Below, in pieces: positions 18,958 to 27,712 of a stretch of 64,000 nucleotides of DNA. The notes below the pieces were generated by a model. The model was not told the origin of the DNA. It did no database searches and saw nothing but the letters and a program-made list of their open reading frames with translations. The DNA lies in assembly GCF_000198775.1 (NCBI RefSeq), contig NC_014722.1, positions 2,278,832 through 2,342,831 on the forward strand, in the 5' to 3' direction. The stretch is from Mycetohabitans rhizoxinica HKI 454. Its GTDB lineage: Bacteria > Pseudomonadota > Gammaproteobacteria > Burkholderiales > Burkholderiaceae. The position numbers and the translations under genes are program-made. Positions within the stretch are counted from its first letter, which is position 1; the number at the start of each line of letters is the position of its first letter.

Positions 18958-20079
18958 ATGAATCAGATCCAGGCCATGCGCGTGTTTACCCGGGTCGCGG
19001 AAACACAGAGTTTTCGGCGCGCGGCACAGCAACTGAATGTCTCCAATGCCTTGGTCACGCGTTCTATCGCGACATTGGAAGCCCACCTGAACACGCGGCT
19101 CATCAATCGCACGACACGCAACGTGTCGTTGACGGAGGCAGGATACGTTTACCTACAGGGTTGTCGTCGACTGCTCGAGGAACTTGACTTCATCGAAGCA
19201 ACCGTGGTCAACGGAGACGACGAGCCTCGCGGCACGTTGCGTGTCGCCGCTTCGACATCGCTTGGCGACGAACTGATCGGACTGGTCGAAGGGTTCCGCC
19301 AGCGTCATGGGCGGATCCGCTTACATGTCACGCTGGGTGACCAGGCCGTGGACGCGCTCGGCGACAACTACGACGTTGGGCTGGTGCAAGCCGCGGTGGC
19401 ACCGGGCAATGGACTCTCCAGCCAGATCCTGAGTTCGTGCGCGTCGGTGATCGTCGCCTCGCCGAATTACCTGCTCGAGCACGTCGCGCCGCAAGCGCCG
19501 AATGACCTGCCTGCGCTGTCGTTGCTGGCGCAATCGCACAGTGACCGCAGCCGGCTCTGGCGCCTGCGCGATGCGCACGGCGCAGAGTACCAGTTGGCGA
19601 TGCCCGAGCCGGTCTACGTGGTGAACAGTGCGCAGATGCTACGCGCCGCGGCTGTCGGCGGCATGGGCATCGCGCTGCTGCCGCAGCGCGTGGTCGAGCG
19701 TGACGTGGCCAGCGGCAGGCTGGTCCAGCTATTGCCCGACTGCGAAATCCTGGAAAGCAAGACCACGCTGTCCGTGGTCTACCCGGAGCGGCAATACATG
19801 GCGGCCAAGACGCGCGCATTCGTCGAGTTCGTCTGCGCACGCTACGGCCAAGCCGACGACAGGGGCTATGACGCCGAGCAAGGCACCCCTGCATCGCAGC
19901 AGCAGTGCAACGCAGGCCGCGGCATGCCAGAACGACAGCATCCGGCCGACGCGATGGTCACACGCGACAATGTAAGCGGCTCGGCCAGTAGCACGAAGAG
20001 TCCGCACGCCACGGCGCAACCGGCATCGCGCCCTGCGGCGCCATGGCCTTTTTCGACAGGGGAGTGGCGCGTCAGTTAA
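18958..20079 (+). CDS. LysR-family transcriptional regulator with an unusual C-terminal tail
   Basis: DNA-binding winged helix-turn-helix at residues about 1-60 (MNQIQAMRVFTRVAETQSF, then LVTRSIATLEAHLNTRL) followed by the substrate-binding domain. The start is fixed by the helix-turn-helix. The family part ends near FVEFVCARYG, residue 297. A further 76 residues rich in Ala, Ser, Gln and Pro follow, which LysR proteins normally lack. The most likely cause is loss of the original stop codon and read-through into formerly non-coding or antisense DNA. The target may once have been a neighbouring transporter gene; the effector is unknown. Confidence 0.88.
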   Translation: MNQIQAMRVFTRVAETQSFRRAAQQLNVSNALVTRSIATLEAHLNTRLINRTTRNVSLTEAGYVYLQGCRRLLEELDFIEATVVNGDDEPRGTLRVAASTSLGDELIGLVEGFRQRHGRIRLHVTLGDQAVDALGDNYDVGLVQAAVAPGNGLSSQILSSCASVIVASPNYLLEHVAPQAPNDLPALSLLAQSHSDRSRLWRLRDAHGAEYQLAMPEPVYVVNSAQMLRAAAVGGMGIALLPQRVVERDVASGRLVQLLPDCEILESKTTLSVVYPERQYMAAKTRAFVEFVCARYGQADDRGYDAEQGTPASQQQCNAGRGMPERQHPADAMVTRDNVSGSASSTKSPHATAQPASRPAAPWPFSTGEWRVS

Positions 20080-20090
20080 CCGACCACGCC
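19860..20090 (-). pseudogene. Possible antisense remnant of a small membrane transporter
   Basis: On the minus strand opposite the extra LysR tail, one frame reads ACGLFVLLAEPLTLSRVTI and a neighbouring frame then reads MLSFWHAAACVALLL and GALLGVIAPVVGL. The first recalls the last helices of DMT/SMR-type exporters (FGEPLTLxRxxGIALI). It is broken between frames and has no start. The identification is tentative. Confidence 0.25.
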
Positions 20091-20510
20091 TCCGGCCTGA
20101 CGCTGCTCGCACCCGGCGTGCCACGTCACCGCATCAATCCGTGACGCCATGCGATAGGTATTCCTCGGCGTCACCGTGATAGCCGCAGCACTGGGCCAGC
20201 GCATCGGCTTCGCGCTCGTGCACCTCGGCGGGAAAATACGACGCAGCGAGAATGTCACGTTGCGGCGTACCGCGGCCGTCGCCCAGCACGGCAGCAATTA
20301 CATCACGCCCAGGATGAACGCTCGTTGACAATCCGCACTAGTGACTCAAAAAACGTACCGTTCCCGTCCGGCCCGCTCGTCGCCATCCGCGGCCGCCGTT
20401 AAAAACGGTATACGCCTTTCTCGCAGAACCTGCCGGCTCCTGCGCCGGCCCATTGAGGCTTTCGCGCAAAACGGCAAAGCATCGGAAGCTCGCTTGATAT
20501 CGCAGCCTGC
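20080..20510. other. Gap without a recognised gene
   Basis: A minus-strand frame at 20134-20331 (65 codons, including FPAEVHEREADALAQCCGYH) looks protein-like but matches no family I recognise and lacks a Shine-Dalgarno sequence. Nothing else is visible. Confidence 0.4.
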
Positions 20511-20909
20511 GTGAAGCACGGTGAATCGCGACACTATGGGGCCGGCGCGCCCATCATCTCCACCCATCACAGCCCGTCCATGCATGCCAAACGTCGAGGC
20601 ACGGCCACGACAATCGTGTTGGAGCGGCGTTACGCGCGCAACGCCATCGATTATGCGACGCCGCTGCGGCAGGCATTCGAAGCGCTCGACGCCGGTTCAC
20701 GAGCGTCAGTGGCCGTGCTACAAGGCGCGGGCGGCACTGTGCGCGACCGCCGGTCGGCTTATGACAACGCGCCACTGCCAGACCTGGCGCTGGCGCTCAT
20801 GCGTAACGGGGCCAGCGGCTATCGGGCCGCGCTCGACGAAGGGCTCGCGGATGCCCGGCAATTCGCCGTCCGCCGGTACCGGGCGACACGGCGGCACAAT
20901 ATGAGTTGA
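20511..20909 (+). pseudogene. Enoyl-CoA hydratase/isomerase remnant with a large internal deletion
   Basis: The frame reads TTIVLERRYARNAIDYATPL, EALDAGSRASVAVLQGAGGT, as at the N-terminus of crotonase-family enzymes (RNAID, then VLTGAGGTFCAGADL). Directly after GGT the frame changes; the alternative frame gives LCATAGRLM, the degraded oxyanion-hole FCAGADL motif. The open frame then continues as ALALMRNGASGYRAALDEGL and ARQFAVRRYRATR, the typical C-terminus (LRNExxxGxxxLAEGxxGAxRFxxGxGRHG). The roughly 170 residues between are missing, so the product cannot be active. It was probably a member of a lost acid-catabolism cluster. Confidence 0.75.
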
Positions 20910-21068
20910 TGGCCGCGCGGCACATGACTTGTGCGCGATCGACGGCGAGTCGCGATCGACGACGTCCAGCAGCAGGGTTTCCCCAGATACAGTAAGATGG
21001 CGCTTCACGGCCTCCGTGCACATACCCCGCGCGCCCCGGACCGTGGTTCCCTACCACGAAGCCTGCTC

Positions 21069-22235
21069 ATGCCCTTGCCGCTCATCGCCCTCGCCATTGC
21101 CGCCTTCGGCATCGGCACCACCGAGTTCGTGATCATGGGCTTGCTGCCGGACGTAGCGCGCGACCTGCGCGTATCGATTCCGGCCGCCGGCATGCTGGTG
21201 TCTGGATACGCGCTGGGCGTCACGATCGGTGCGCCGATCGTAGCGATGCTCACGGCAAACTTGCCCCGCAAGCGTGCGCTGATGAGTCTGGTCGGCGTGT
21301 TTATCGTCGGCAACCTGTTATGCGCGGTTGCACCGGACTATGCGGTGTTGATGGGAGCCCGCGTCGTCACTGCGTTCTGCCACGGCGCATTTTTTGGTAT
21401 CGGGTCGGTCGTCGCCGCGGGACTGGTCGCGCCGAACCGCCGCGCGCAGGCCATTGCGCTGATGTTCACCGGCCTGACACTGGCGAACGTGCTCGGCGTG
21501 CCACTGGGCACCGCGCTCGGGCAGATGGCTGGATGGCGCGCGACATTCTGGGCGGTTACGCTGATCGGGGTGTTGGCCGCCGCCGCACTCGGGGCGTGGC
21601 TGCCCGCGAAGATCGAGATGCAGCGGGCCAGCTTCGGTCACGAATTCAACGTGATGAAGAACCCGCAGGTGCTGCTGGTGCTGGGCATCAGCGTCTTCGC
21701 GTCGGCGAGTCTGTTTTCGGTGTTCACCTATATCACGCCAATCCTCGAGGACGTCACTGGACTTACGCCGCATCACGTGACGTTGGTACTGCTGCTGTTC
21801 GGCCTTGGCCTGACGGTCGGCAGCACGCTCGGCGGCCGGCTGGCGGACTGGCGACTGCTGCCCTCGCTTAAGACGCTCCTGCTCAGCATTGCATGTGCGC
21901 TGGCGGTTTTCTCGTTCACGATGAAGCTTCCGGCGGCGGCCATGGCCACCGTGTTCGTCTGGGGTATCCTGTCCTTCGCCGTGGTGCCACCGGTCCAGAT
22001 GCTGATCGTCGAACGGGCAAGCGCCGCCCCCAACCTCGCCTCGACGTTAAACCAGGGGGCATTCAACCTTGGCAATGCCAGCGGCGCATGGCTGGGCGGC
22101 GCCGCGATTGGCGCGGGTTGGCCATTGCATTGGCTACCCTACGTGGGCATCGCGATGGCGCTCGGTGCGCTTGTGCTGGCAGCTTGGTCCTACAGTCTGG
22201 ATCGGCGCGCGCCGGCCTGCGTGACACCCTCCTGA
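21069..22235 (+). CDS. MFS transporter, AraJ/YdhP-like (DHA1 exporter type)
   Basis: A 12-helix membrane exporter of 388 residues. It starts MPLPLIALAIAAFGIGTTEF and goes on VIMGLLPDVARDL, the signature of AraJ/YdhP-type sugar or drug efflux proteins; the MFS loop LPRKRALMSLVGVFIVGN follows. The ATG at 21069 is chosen because the longer open frame from 20931 adds a polar stretch without homology. The substrate is unknown. It lies upstream of a second MFS gene in the same direction, 100 bases apart, and downstream of a LysR gene that might control it. Confidence 0.9.
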   Translation: MPLPLIALAIAAFGIGTTEFVIMGLLPDVARDLRVSIPAAGMLVSGYALGVTIGAPIVAMLTANLPRKRALMSLVGVFIVGNLLCAVAPDYAVLMGARVVTAFCHGAFFGIGSVVAAGLVAPNRRAQAIALMFTGLTLANVLGVPLGTALGQMAGWRATFWAVTLIGVLAAAALGAWLPAKIEMQRASFGHEFNVMKNPQVLLVLGISVFASASLFSVFTYITPILEDVTGLTPHHVTLVLLLFGLGLTVGSTLGGRLADWRLLPSLKTLLLSIACALAVFSFTMKLPAAAMATVFVWGILSFAVVPPVQMLIVERASAAPNLASTLNQGAFNLGNASGAWLGGAAIGAGWPLHWLPYVGIAMALGALVLAAWSYSLDRRAPACVTPS

Positions 22236-22335
22236 GCGCCTGAACAACCCGCGCCGCCTGCTGCGATCAGCCGCGGGCGCGGCGCCACGATAATGGGCCT
22301 GCCACCATTGGTACGCCGGCCTCATAATACGACGA

Positions 22336-23496
22336 ATGAAAGTTATTTTTACACGCGACTTCTTTGCGTTGATTGTCAGCGTTGCCGTCGTCGGACTAGG
22401 CATCGGCGCCACGCTGCCGCTGACCGCCCTGGCGTTGATGCAGGCCGGCTATGGTTCCCACGTGGTCGGCATGCTGACCGCCGCACAGGCGGGCGGCGGT
22501 ATCGCGATCGTGCCATTCGCGGCGCGCATCACGTCACGTATCGGCGCCCGGCGTGCCATCATCGTCACGGTGTGGATAACGTCAATCGCGACGCTTGCGA
22601 TGCAATTGACGACTAACCTCGTTGCCTGGGCACTCCTGAGGGCGACCGCTGGCGCCGCGTTGATGCTGCTGTTCACGATCACCGAGGCCTGGGTAAACCA
22701 GCTCGCCAACGATCGATCGCGTGGGCGCATCGTCGCGCTGTACGCGACCAACTTCACGCTGTTCCAGATGGCTGGCCCGCTGCTGGTCAGCATGATCGCC
22801 GACTACCCGGGATGGCGTTTTGCATTGTGCGGCGCGATCTTCCTGCTGGCGCTGCCGGGCCTGTGGGTGATGCGCATCCCCCGCGACATCGGCCCGGCCG
22901 ACGACGAGCCCCATAGCGCCTGGCAAACGGTGCTACCCCGCATGCCGGCACTGGTGGTCGGTGCAGGCTTCTTTGCGCTGTTCGATACACTCGCCTTGTC
23001 GCTACTGCCGTTGTTCGCGGTCCACCATGGTGTCGCAACGGAACTGGCCGTTGTGTTCGGCTCCGCAATCCTGCTCGGCGATACGGCGTGCGCATTTGCC
23101 CTTGGATGGCTGGCCGATCACGTCGGCCGGGCGCGCGTGCACTTGGGCGCCGCGCTGGTCGTGGCGCTGCTGCTGCCGACATTGCCGGTGATCGCCGCGC
23201 AGCCGTGGCTGCGCTGGCCTGTGCTGATCGTGCTCGGCGCGGCCGCGGGCGGAATCTACACGTTGTCGCTGGCGGCGATCGGCGAACGTTTTCGTGGCCC
23301 GGCGCTAGTCACCGCTAGCTCGTTGATCGGCGCATCGTGGAGCGTGGCGAGCTGCTTCGGGCCGATGATTGCCGGCACACTGATGCGCACAAGCAGCCCT
23401 GACGCGCTGATCGGCGTGCTGTTTGCCGGCGTCGTCATATTTATCTGCGCGCATCTGTGGGAACAGCGCACTGCGCGGACTGCGACGCAAGGCTAA
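22336..23496 (+). CDS. MFS transporter, YcaD-like
   Basis: A 386-residue inner-membrane transporter. The N-terminus MKVIFTRDFFALIVSVAVV enters the first helix; ITSRIGARRAIIVTVW is the loop-2/3 motif, and ITEAWVNQLANDRSRGRIVA is distinctive of the YcaD (UPF0226) branch. The substrate is unknown. It probably shares a transcript with the preceding MFS gene but is of a different subfamily, so this is not a recent duplication. Confidence 0.88.
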   Translation: MKVIFTRDFFALIVSVAVVGLGIGATLPLTALALMQAGYGSHVVGMLTAAQAGGGIAIVPFAARITSRIGARRAIIVTVWITSIATLAMQLTTNLVAWALLRATAGAALMLLFTITEAWVNQLANDRSRGRIVALYATNFTLFQMAGPLLVSMIADYPGWRFALCGAIFLLALPGLWVMRIPRDIGPADDEPHSAWQTVLPRMPALVVGAGFFALFDTLALSLLPLFAVHHGVATELAVVFGSAILLGDTACAFALGWLADHVGRARVHLGAALVVALLLPTLPVIAAQPWLRWPVLIVLGAAAGGIYTLSLAAIGERFRGPALVTASSLIGASWSVASCFGPMIAGTLMRTSSPDALIGVLFAGVVIFICAHLWEQRTARTATQG

Positions 23497-23714
23497 AAAC
23501 GAGCCGGTAAACCGCCCGATTCACCAGCCCGAACAGAAAGCCGCTGGTATCAACAACCTTTGGCCCCCAGCGCGCCAGCGTGCAACCGGCGGCATGCCGC
23601 CGGGCGCGGCCGCGTCAGTCAAGCTTCAACGCCGACAGCACCGTGCGGCTGCAACGGCCAAAACCGAGCCGGTACTCGTCGCCCTGGCACCACCATCGCC
23701 CTGGCACCATCCGG

Positions 23715-24300
23715 TCAGGACGAGTTCATTGCCGTTCTCACGTAGCGCGCGTTGATCGCATGCGTGCCATCGGGCGTTTGCACCGTCAGCGTCACGTGTG
23801 CGCCATCCTGCGCGAGACCGACCACCTTGTTCGACCAGCACAGATCGAGATTAGGCAGGTGTTGCGCCCGCTCGGCCAAATAGTCTTCGACGTAGTACCG
23901 CTGCAGATTGATGAACGCGGGCCGCGTGTAGCCTGTTTCCGGCAGCAGATTGAATGTATAGATCAATTCGTCATACAGAAATACCCTGCCGACGTTCCAG
24001 CGCATGTCCTTGTCGAGCATGCGCTGGCCGCAGCCCAACCGAGCGAAATCTCCAGGGTACGCTTGGCGAAGCAAATCGCGTGCAATCCGGTCGATAGCGT
24101 GTTGTCGTTGTTGAGCACCACCGGCACGCCCTGCTGGGCCAGGTCGATCGCGCAGGCTAAGCCGACGTAACCCGTGCCGACCACGACGCCCGGATACTCA
24201 GCGGGCGCGGCCACGGCCTGATCCGGCTAGCGCTGATAGCGAAAAGTCACATTCTGATAGTCGATCGTCGCGTCCAGACCCGCGTTGCGCCGGATTGCGT
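23715..24300 (-). pseudogene. 5' remnant of an FAD-dependent aromatic monooxygenase
   Basis: Minus strand, from about 24300: NAGLDATIDYQNVTFRYQR, a TAG stop, then AAPAEYPGVVVGTGYVGLA and LAQQGVPVVLNNDNTLSTG (the Rossmann GxGxxG and following acidic end for FAD). After ICFAKRTLEI the frame shifts and continues as RLGCGQRMLDKDMRWNVG, LPETGYTRPAFINLQRYYVE and so on, stopping at 23715. This is the N-terminal third of an MhpA/3-(3-hydroxyphenyl)propionate-hydroxylase-type enzyme. It has one stop, one frameshift, a G-x-G-x-x-G change (GTGYVG) and no C-terminal two-thirds. The flanks 23497-23714 and 24301-24399 show no gene. Confidence 0.8.
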
Positions 24301-24399
24301 CAGTCCTCGGCCCAGCCCCGCAGCTGTGCCACATATTACGTGAGTCAAATAGCATTTTTTGTCGATGCGGCAGCCACGGCGACTGCTACTATTTCGATA

Positions 24400-25221
24400 A
24401 TGATTCCGCCGACTCTTTCTGAACTCGCCGCCGCCGCGGCACGCCATCCTTACTTCGCCGAGCGCGTGTTGCTGCACGCGGGCACAACGGCGCGCGGCCG
24501 GCATCATGGCCTGGAGTTGACCAGCCAGTACCAGCCGATCTTCGACGTGGGCTCGCGGGGCTTTCCGCAATCGTTGGCCGCCGATGCGCACGCGGCAGAC
24601 CGCTTCGGTGACGACATCGGTTACCAGGCGATAACACAGGCCGCGCCGGCAGGCGCGGAGTCGTCGCCGGTGCGCGATCCGTTTAACTCGACCGTCGACG
24701 ATCAGGACCTGGTGGCACTGGATCGGCTGTCGCGGCTTGTACACGCGATCAACTTCTTCGGCGTGCAGCGCAGCGGTCTGCTGTTCCTGAACGTGCACGA
24801 ACGGTTATTGAAGAGCGTCAAGTACGACCACGGGCGCCATTTCTCGACCGTGCTCGTGTCGCTCGGCTTGAATCCGGCGCGTGTGGTCATCGAGCTGCCG
24901 GAGGCGGCCGTCGCGCATCGCACGTTTCTTGGCCACTTGACCAAGAGCTACCAAAGCTATGGCTTCAAGGTCGCGGGCAACCTGCCCAATGCCGGCCAAA
25001 TCCTGTCAGTGTCAGACATGGCGCGGCTGGACTTCATCAAGATAAACTCGGGCTCGGCGTTGCGCGATGCAGTGGTCAAGCCACTGGTGAGCTACGCGAG
25101 CCGGCTGAAGATCCCGCTGATCTTCACGCACGTCATGGACGACGCGCAGTTCGAGTTACTGCAGCAATACGATGTGCGCTACGTACAAGGTCCGGTATTT
25201 GACTCGGTCGGCTCGCTTTAG
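24400..25221 (+). CDS. Degenerate EAL-domain protein, probably without phosphodiesterase activity
   Basis: EAL domains normally degrade cyclic di-GMP. This 273-residue protein keeps the fold's outline: YQPI (44-47), LLFLNVHERLL (127-137, usual LSVNVSxxxL), VVIELPE (162-168, usual xxEITE), DFIKIN (211-216, usual D.lKID) and VQGPVFDS (262-269, usual xQGYxFs). The EAL signature itself is absent near residue 57, and the metal and catalytic motifs DDFGTG and AEGVE are replaced by GNLPNAG (193-199) and THVMDD (243-248). It may act as a binding or regulatory protein. I start at MIPPTLSELAAAAARH (24400); the open frame extends 35 codons further upstream. No GGDEF or sensor domain. Confidence 0.82.
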   Translation: MIPPTLSELAAAAARHPYFAERVLLHAGTTARGRHHGLELTSQYQPIFDVGSRGFPQSLAADAHAADRFGDDIGYQAITQAAPAGAESSPVRDPFNSTVDDQDLVALDRLSRLVHAINFFGVQRSGLLFLNVHERLLKSVKYDHGRHFSTVLVSLGLNPARVVIELPEAAVAHRTFLGHLTKSYQSYGFKVAGNLPNAGQILSVSDMARLDFIKINSGSALRDAVVKPLVSYASRLKIPLIFTHVMDDAQFELLQQYDVRYVQGPVFDSVGSL

Positions 25222-25240
25222 CGGACCGTGCGGGCGCCGT

Positions 25241-25520
25241 CTATTTGATGTCGCGCAGCCGGGGCATCGCCTCCTTCAGTGACAGGCACAACGATTTGTA
25301 TAGGTCAAACAGCTGAGCATAGTACGCATGCCGCGCGGCGTCCAGCACGGCGCGCTCGCGCAGCCTGGCCCAGCCGCGGATTGAGTCGTCGCGTATCCCC
25401 CGGCGCCCAGGCCGGTGAGCCATGCCGCACCAAGCGCGGCCTCGACTTCCAGCTCGATCGTGATGACCGGATAGCCGGTCACGTCTGCGCTGATCTGTCT
25501 GCGCGTGTCGATTTCACAAC
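25241..25520 (-). pseudogene. C-terminal remnant of an FGGY-family sugar kinase
   Basis: Minus strand, near 25518: RRQISADVTGYPVITIELEV and EAALGAAWLTGLGAGG, the conserved C-terminal segment of xylulokinase-type FGGY kinases (QxxADxxGxPV...ExaALGAAxLA). The frame then shifts and ends LDAARHAYYAQLFDLYKSL and so on at 25241. The ATP-binding N-terminal two-thirds are missing. The remaining part of 25521-25669 holds no gene. Its loss suggests that a sugar-use locus once stood here beside the GH15 gene. Confidence 0.75.
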
Positions 25521-25669
25521 CAACCGTGCTGTCAGCCTTGCGCGACACCGCGGCGCTGGCGCAGACTGCACGCTGCGCGTCGCGCGTGGTGCGTGGTGCG
25601 GCCATGGCCGTGCCGCGCGCCGTGGACGCGTCTGCTCCATCCCAACTTAGAACACCAAGGTATTTCGCG

Positions 25670-27502
25670 ATGATCCTGTCCTCCACCGAGTCATCCCTGA
25701 CGCTCCCCTCCCGTGCCACCCCCCATCGCTCGCTCGATGTCGGCGTCATCGGCAATTGCGCGTTCAGCGCGCTGATCGACAGGATGGGCTGCGTCGTCTG
25801 GAGCTGCCTGCCGCGCTTTGATGGCGATCCGGTCTTCAACGCACTGATCGACACCTCGGACCACGCCGGCCTGTGGAGCATCGAGCTCGAGAACTATGTG
25901 CGTGGCGAGCAGTCCTACGAGCCAAACACCGCGGTGCTGCGCACGCGTCTGTACAATAAGAACGGACAGGGTATCGAGATCACCGATTTCGCGCCGCGCT
26001 TTTACTCGCGCGGACGTTATTTCCGCCCCACGACGATGGTGCGCCGCGTGAAGCCGCTGCAAGGCGCGGTGCGCATCACAGTACGGCTGCGCCCACGTTT
26101 TGACTGGGGCCGGCTGCCACCGGCGATCACGCACGGCAGCCACCACATCCGCTATGTCGGCCCCGCGCAAACGCTGCGGCTCACGACCGACGCGCCACTG
26201 TCCTACATCGTCGCGGAACAGCAGTTCCTGCTCGATCGCGAGATCAACTTCATCCTCGGACCGGACGAGACGCTTGCCACGGGCATCGAGAACACCGCGC
26301 GCGATTTCGAGCAGGACACGATCCAGTACTGGCGCACGTGGACCGGCCGGCTCGCGATACCACTGGAGTGGCAGGACGCGGTGATTCGCGCGGCAATTAC
26401 GCTGAAGCTGTCGCTGTTCGAGGATACCGGCGCGATCATCGCCGCGATGACCACCAGCATTCCGGAAGCACCGAACAGCAGCCGCAACTGGGACTACCGC
26501 TATTGCTGGCTGCGCGATGCATTCTTCGTCGTGCGTGCGCTGAACAGTCTGTCCGAGGTCGGCACGATGGAGGACTACCTGCGCTGGCTGCGCAACATCG
26601 TGCTGCGCTCCAAGGGCGGGCATATCAAACCGCTATACGGCATCGGCCTGGAAGCGTCGCTTCCGGAGTCGATCGTCGAGCATCTGGGCGGATACCGCGA
26701 CCACGCGCCGGTGCGCGTGGGCAACCAGGCGCACGAGCACTTCCAGCACGACGTGTACGGCAACATCATCCTGGGTGCGACGCAGGCTTTCCATGACCGG
26801 CGCCTAATACGCCCAGCCGGCCTGTTCGAGTTCGAGCACCTGGAGGCCGTCGGCGAGAATGCCTACCGAATCTATACAAAGCCGGATGCCGGCATGTGGG
26901 AGCTGCGCTCGCGCGCGCGCATCCATACGTCGTCGGTGCTGATGAACTGGGCCGCTTGCGACCGGCTCGCAAAGATCGCGCATACGCTCGGGCTGCCCGA
27001 GCGCGAGATGCTGTGGCGCGGGCGCGCCGACGCGATCCGCGAATACCTGCTGAATAACGCGTGGAACGAGGCGCGCGGCGCGTTCGCGGAAAGTGTCGGC
27101 GGCCAAGATCTGGATGCGAGCGTGCTGCTGATGGCCGAAGTCAACATGATCGACCCGAAGGATCCACGCTTTGTATCCACTGTCGAGGCGCTCGAGCGCT
27201 CGCTGTGCGACGGGCCCTACATGCGGCGCTACGAAGCACCGGATGACTTCGGCAAGCCGGAAACCGCGTTCAACATCTGCACGTTCTGGCGCATCGACGC
27301 GCTGGCCAGGATCGGCCGTCGTGAAGAAGCGCGCGCGATCTTCGAAGCGATGCTAGCGGCACGCAACCATCTCGGATTGCTATCGGAAGACACGCATCCG
27401 GTCACCGGCGAGATGTGGGGCAACTTCCCGCAGACCTACTCGATGGTCGGCATCATCAACTGCGCGATGCGGCTTTCCGCGCCGTGGGATTCAGTCATCT
27501 GA
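25670..27502 (+). CDS. Glycoside hydrolase family 15 protein (glucoamylase/trehalase-like)
   Basis: A 610-residue, probably cytoplasmic glycosidase; no signal peptide. The N-terminal beta domain starts around RSLDVGVIGNCAFSALID, and the (alpha/alpha)6 catalytic barrel has NWDYRYCWLRDAFF (about 271-284), which is the hallmark of bacterial GH15 trehalases and glucoamylases, then GNIILGA and the C-terminal WGNFPQTYSMVGIINCAMRL. Substrate (trehalose, isomaltose or another alpha-glucan) cannot be told from sequence. The ATG at 25670 is chosen because family similarity starts soon after; the open frame upstream runs through the kinase remnant. Confidence 0.9.
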   Translation: MILSSTESSLTLPSRATPHRSLDVGVIGNCAFSALIDRMGCVVWSCLPRFDGDPVFNALIDTSDHAGLWSIELENYVRGEQSYEPNTAVLRTRLYNKNGQGIEITDFAPRFYSRGRYFRPTTMVRRVKPLQGAVRITVRLRPRFDWGRLPPAITHGSHHIRYVGPAQTLRLTTDAPLSYIVAEQQFLLDREINFILGPDETLATGIENTARDFEQDTIQYWRTWTGRLAIPLEWQDAVIRAAITLKLSLFEDTGAIIAAMTTSIPEAPNSSRNWDYRYCWLRDAFFVVRALNSLSEVGTMEDYLRWLRNIVLRSKGGHIKPLYGIGLEASLPESIVEHLGGYRDHAPVRVGNQAHEHFQHDVYGNIILGATQAFHDRRLIRPAGLFEFEHLEAVGENAYRIYTKPDAGMWELRSRARIHTSSVLMNWAACDRLAKIAHTLGLPEREMLWRGRADAIREYLLNNAWNEARGAFAESVGGQDLDASVLLMAEVNMIDPKDPRFVSTVEALERSLCDGPYMRRYEAPDDFGKPETAFNICTFWRIDALARIGRREEARAIFEAMLAARNHLGLLSEDTHPVTGEMWGNFPQTYSMVGIINCAMRLSAPWDSVI

Positions 27503-27556
27503 GCGACGCGCTGACCGCATGGGACCAGGACGCGAGCGGACTGCGCGCGCAACGCG

Positions 27557-27712
27557 ATGGGTCGGGTAATCTTCGCCGGATTGTCGATCGGCATGCTGTT
27601 CACCCTGTTCGTGGTGCCGGCGATGGACACGTTCATCGGCGCCGATCACCATCGCGAAGCACGCAACGCTGGCGCCGGCCTGCTCAGCTCTTCAAGCGGT
27701 ACCCGGTCTTAA
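27557..27712 (+). pseudogene. C-terminal fragment of an RND efflux pump
   Basis: A 51-codon frame reads MGRVIFAGLSIGMLFTLFVV and PAMDTFIGADHH, like the last transmembrane helix of AcrB/CusA-type pumps (GxVIVGGLxxSTLxTLFVVPxxY). Nothing of the preceding thousand residues remains. It is too short to be a functional gene and overlaps the end of the minus-strand permease by 29 bases. Confidence 0.65.

Noticed and set aside
23681..23712. Direct repeat of CGCCCTGGCACCA with a 15-base period
   Set aside because: Only two copies in a decayed region; too short to call a repeat element or array.
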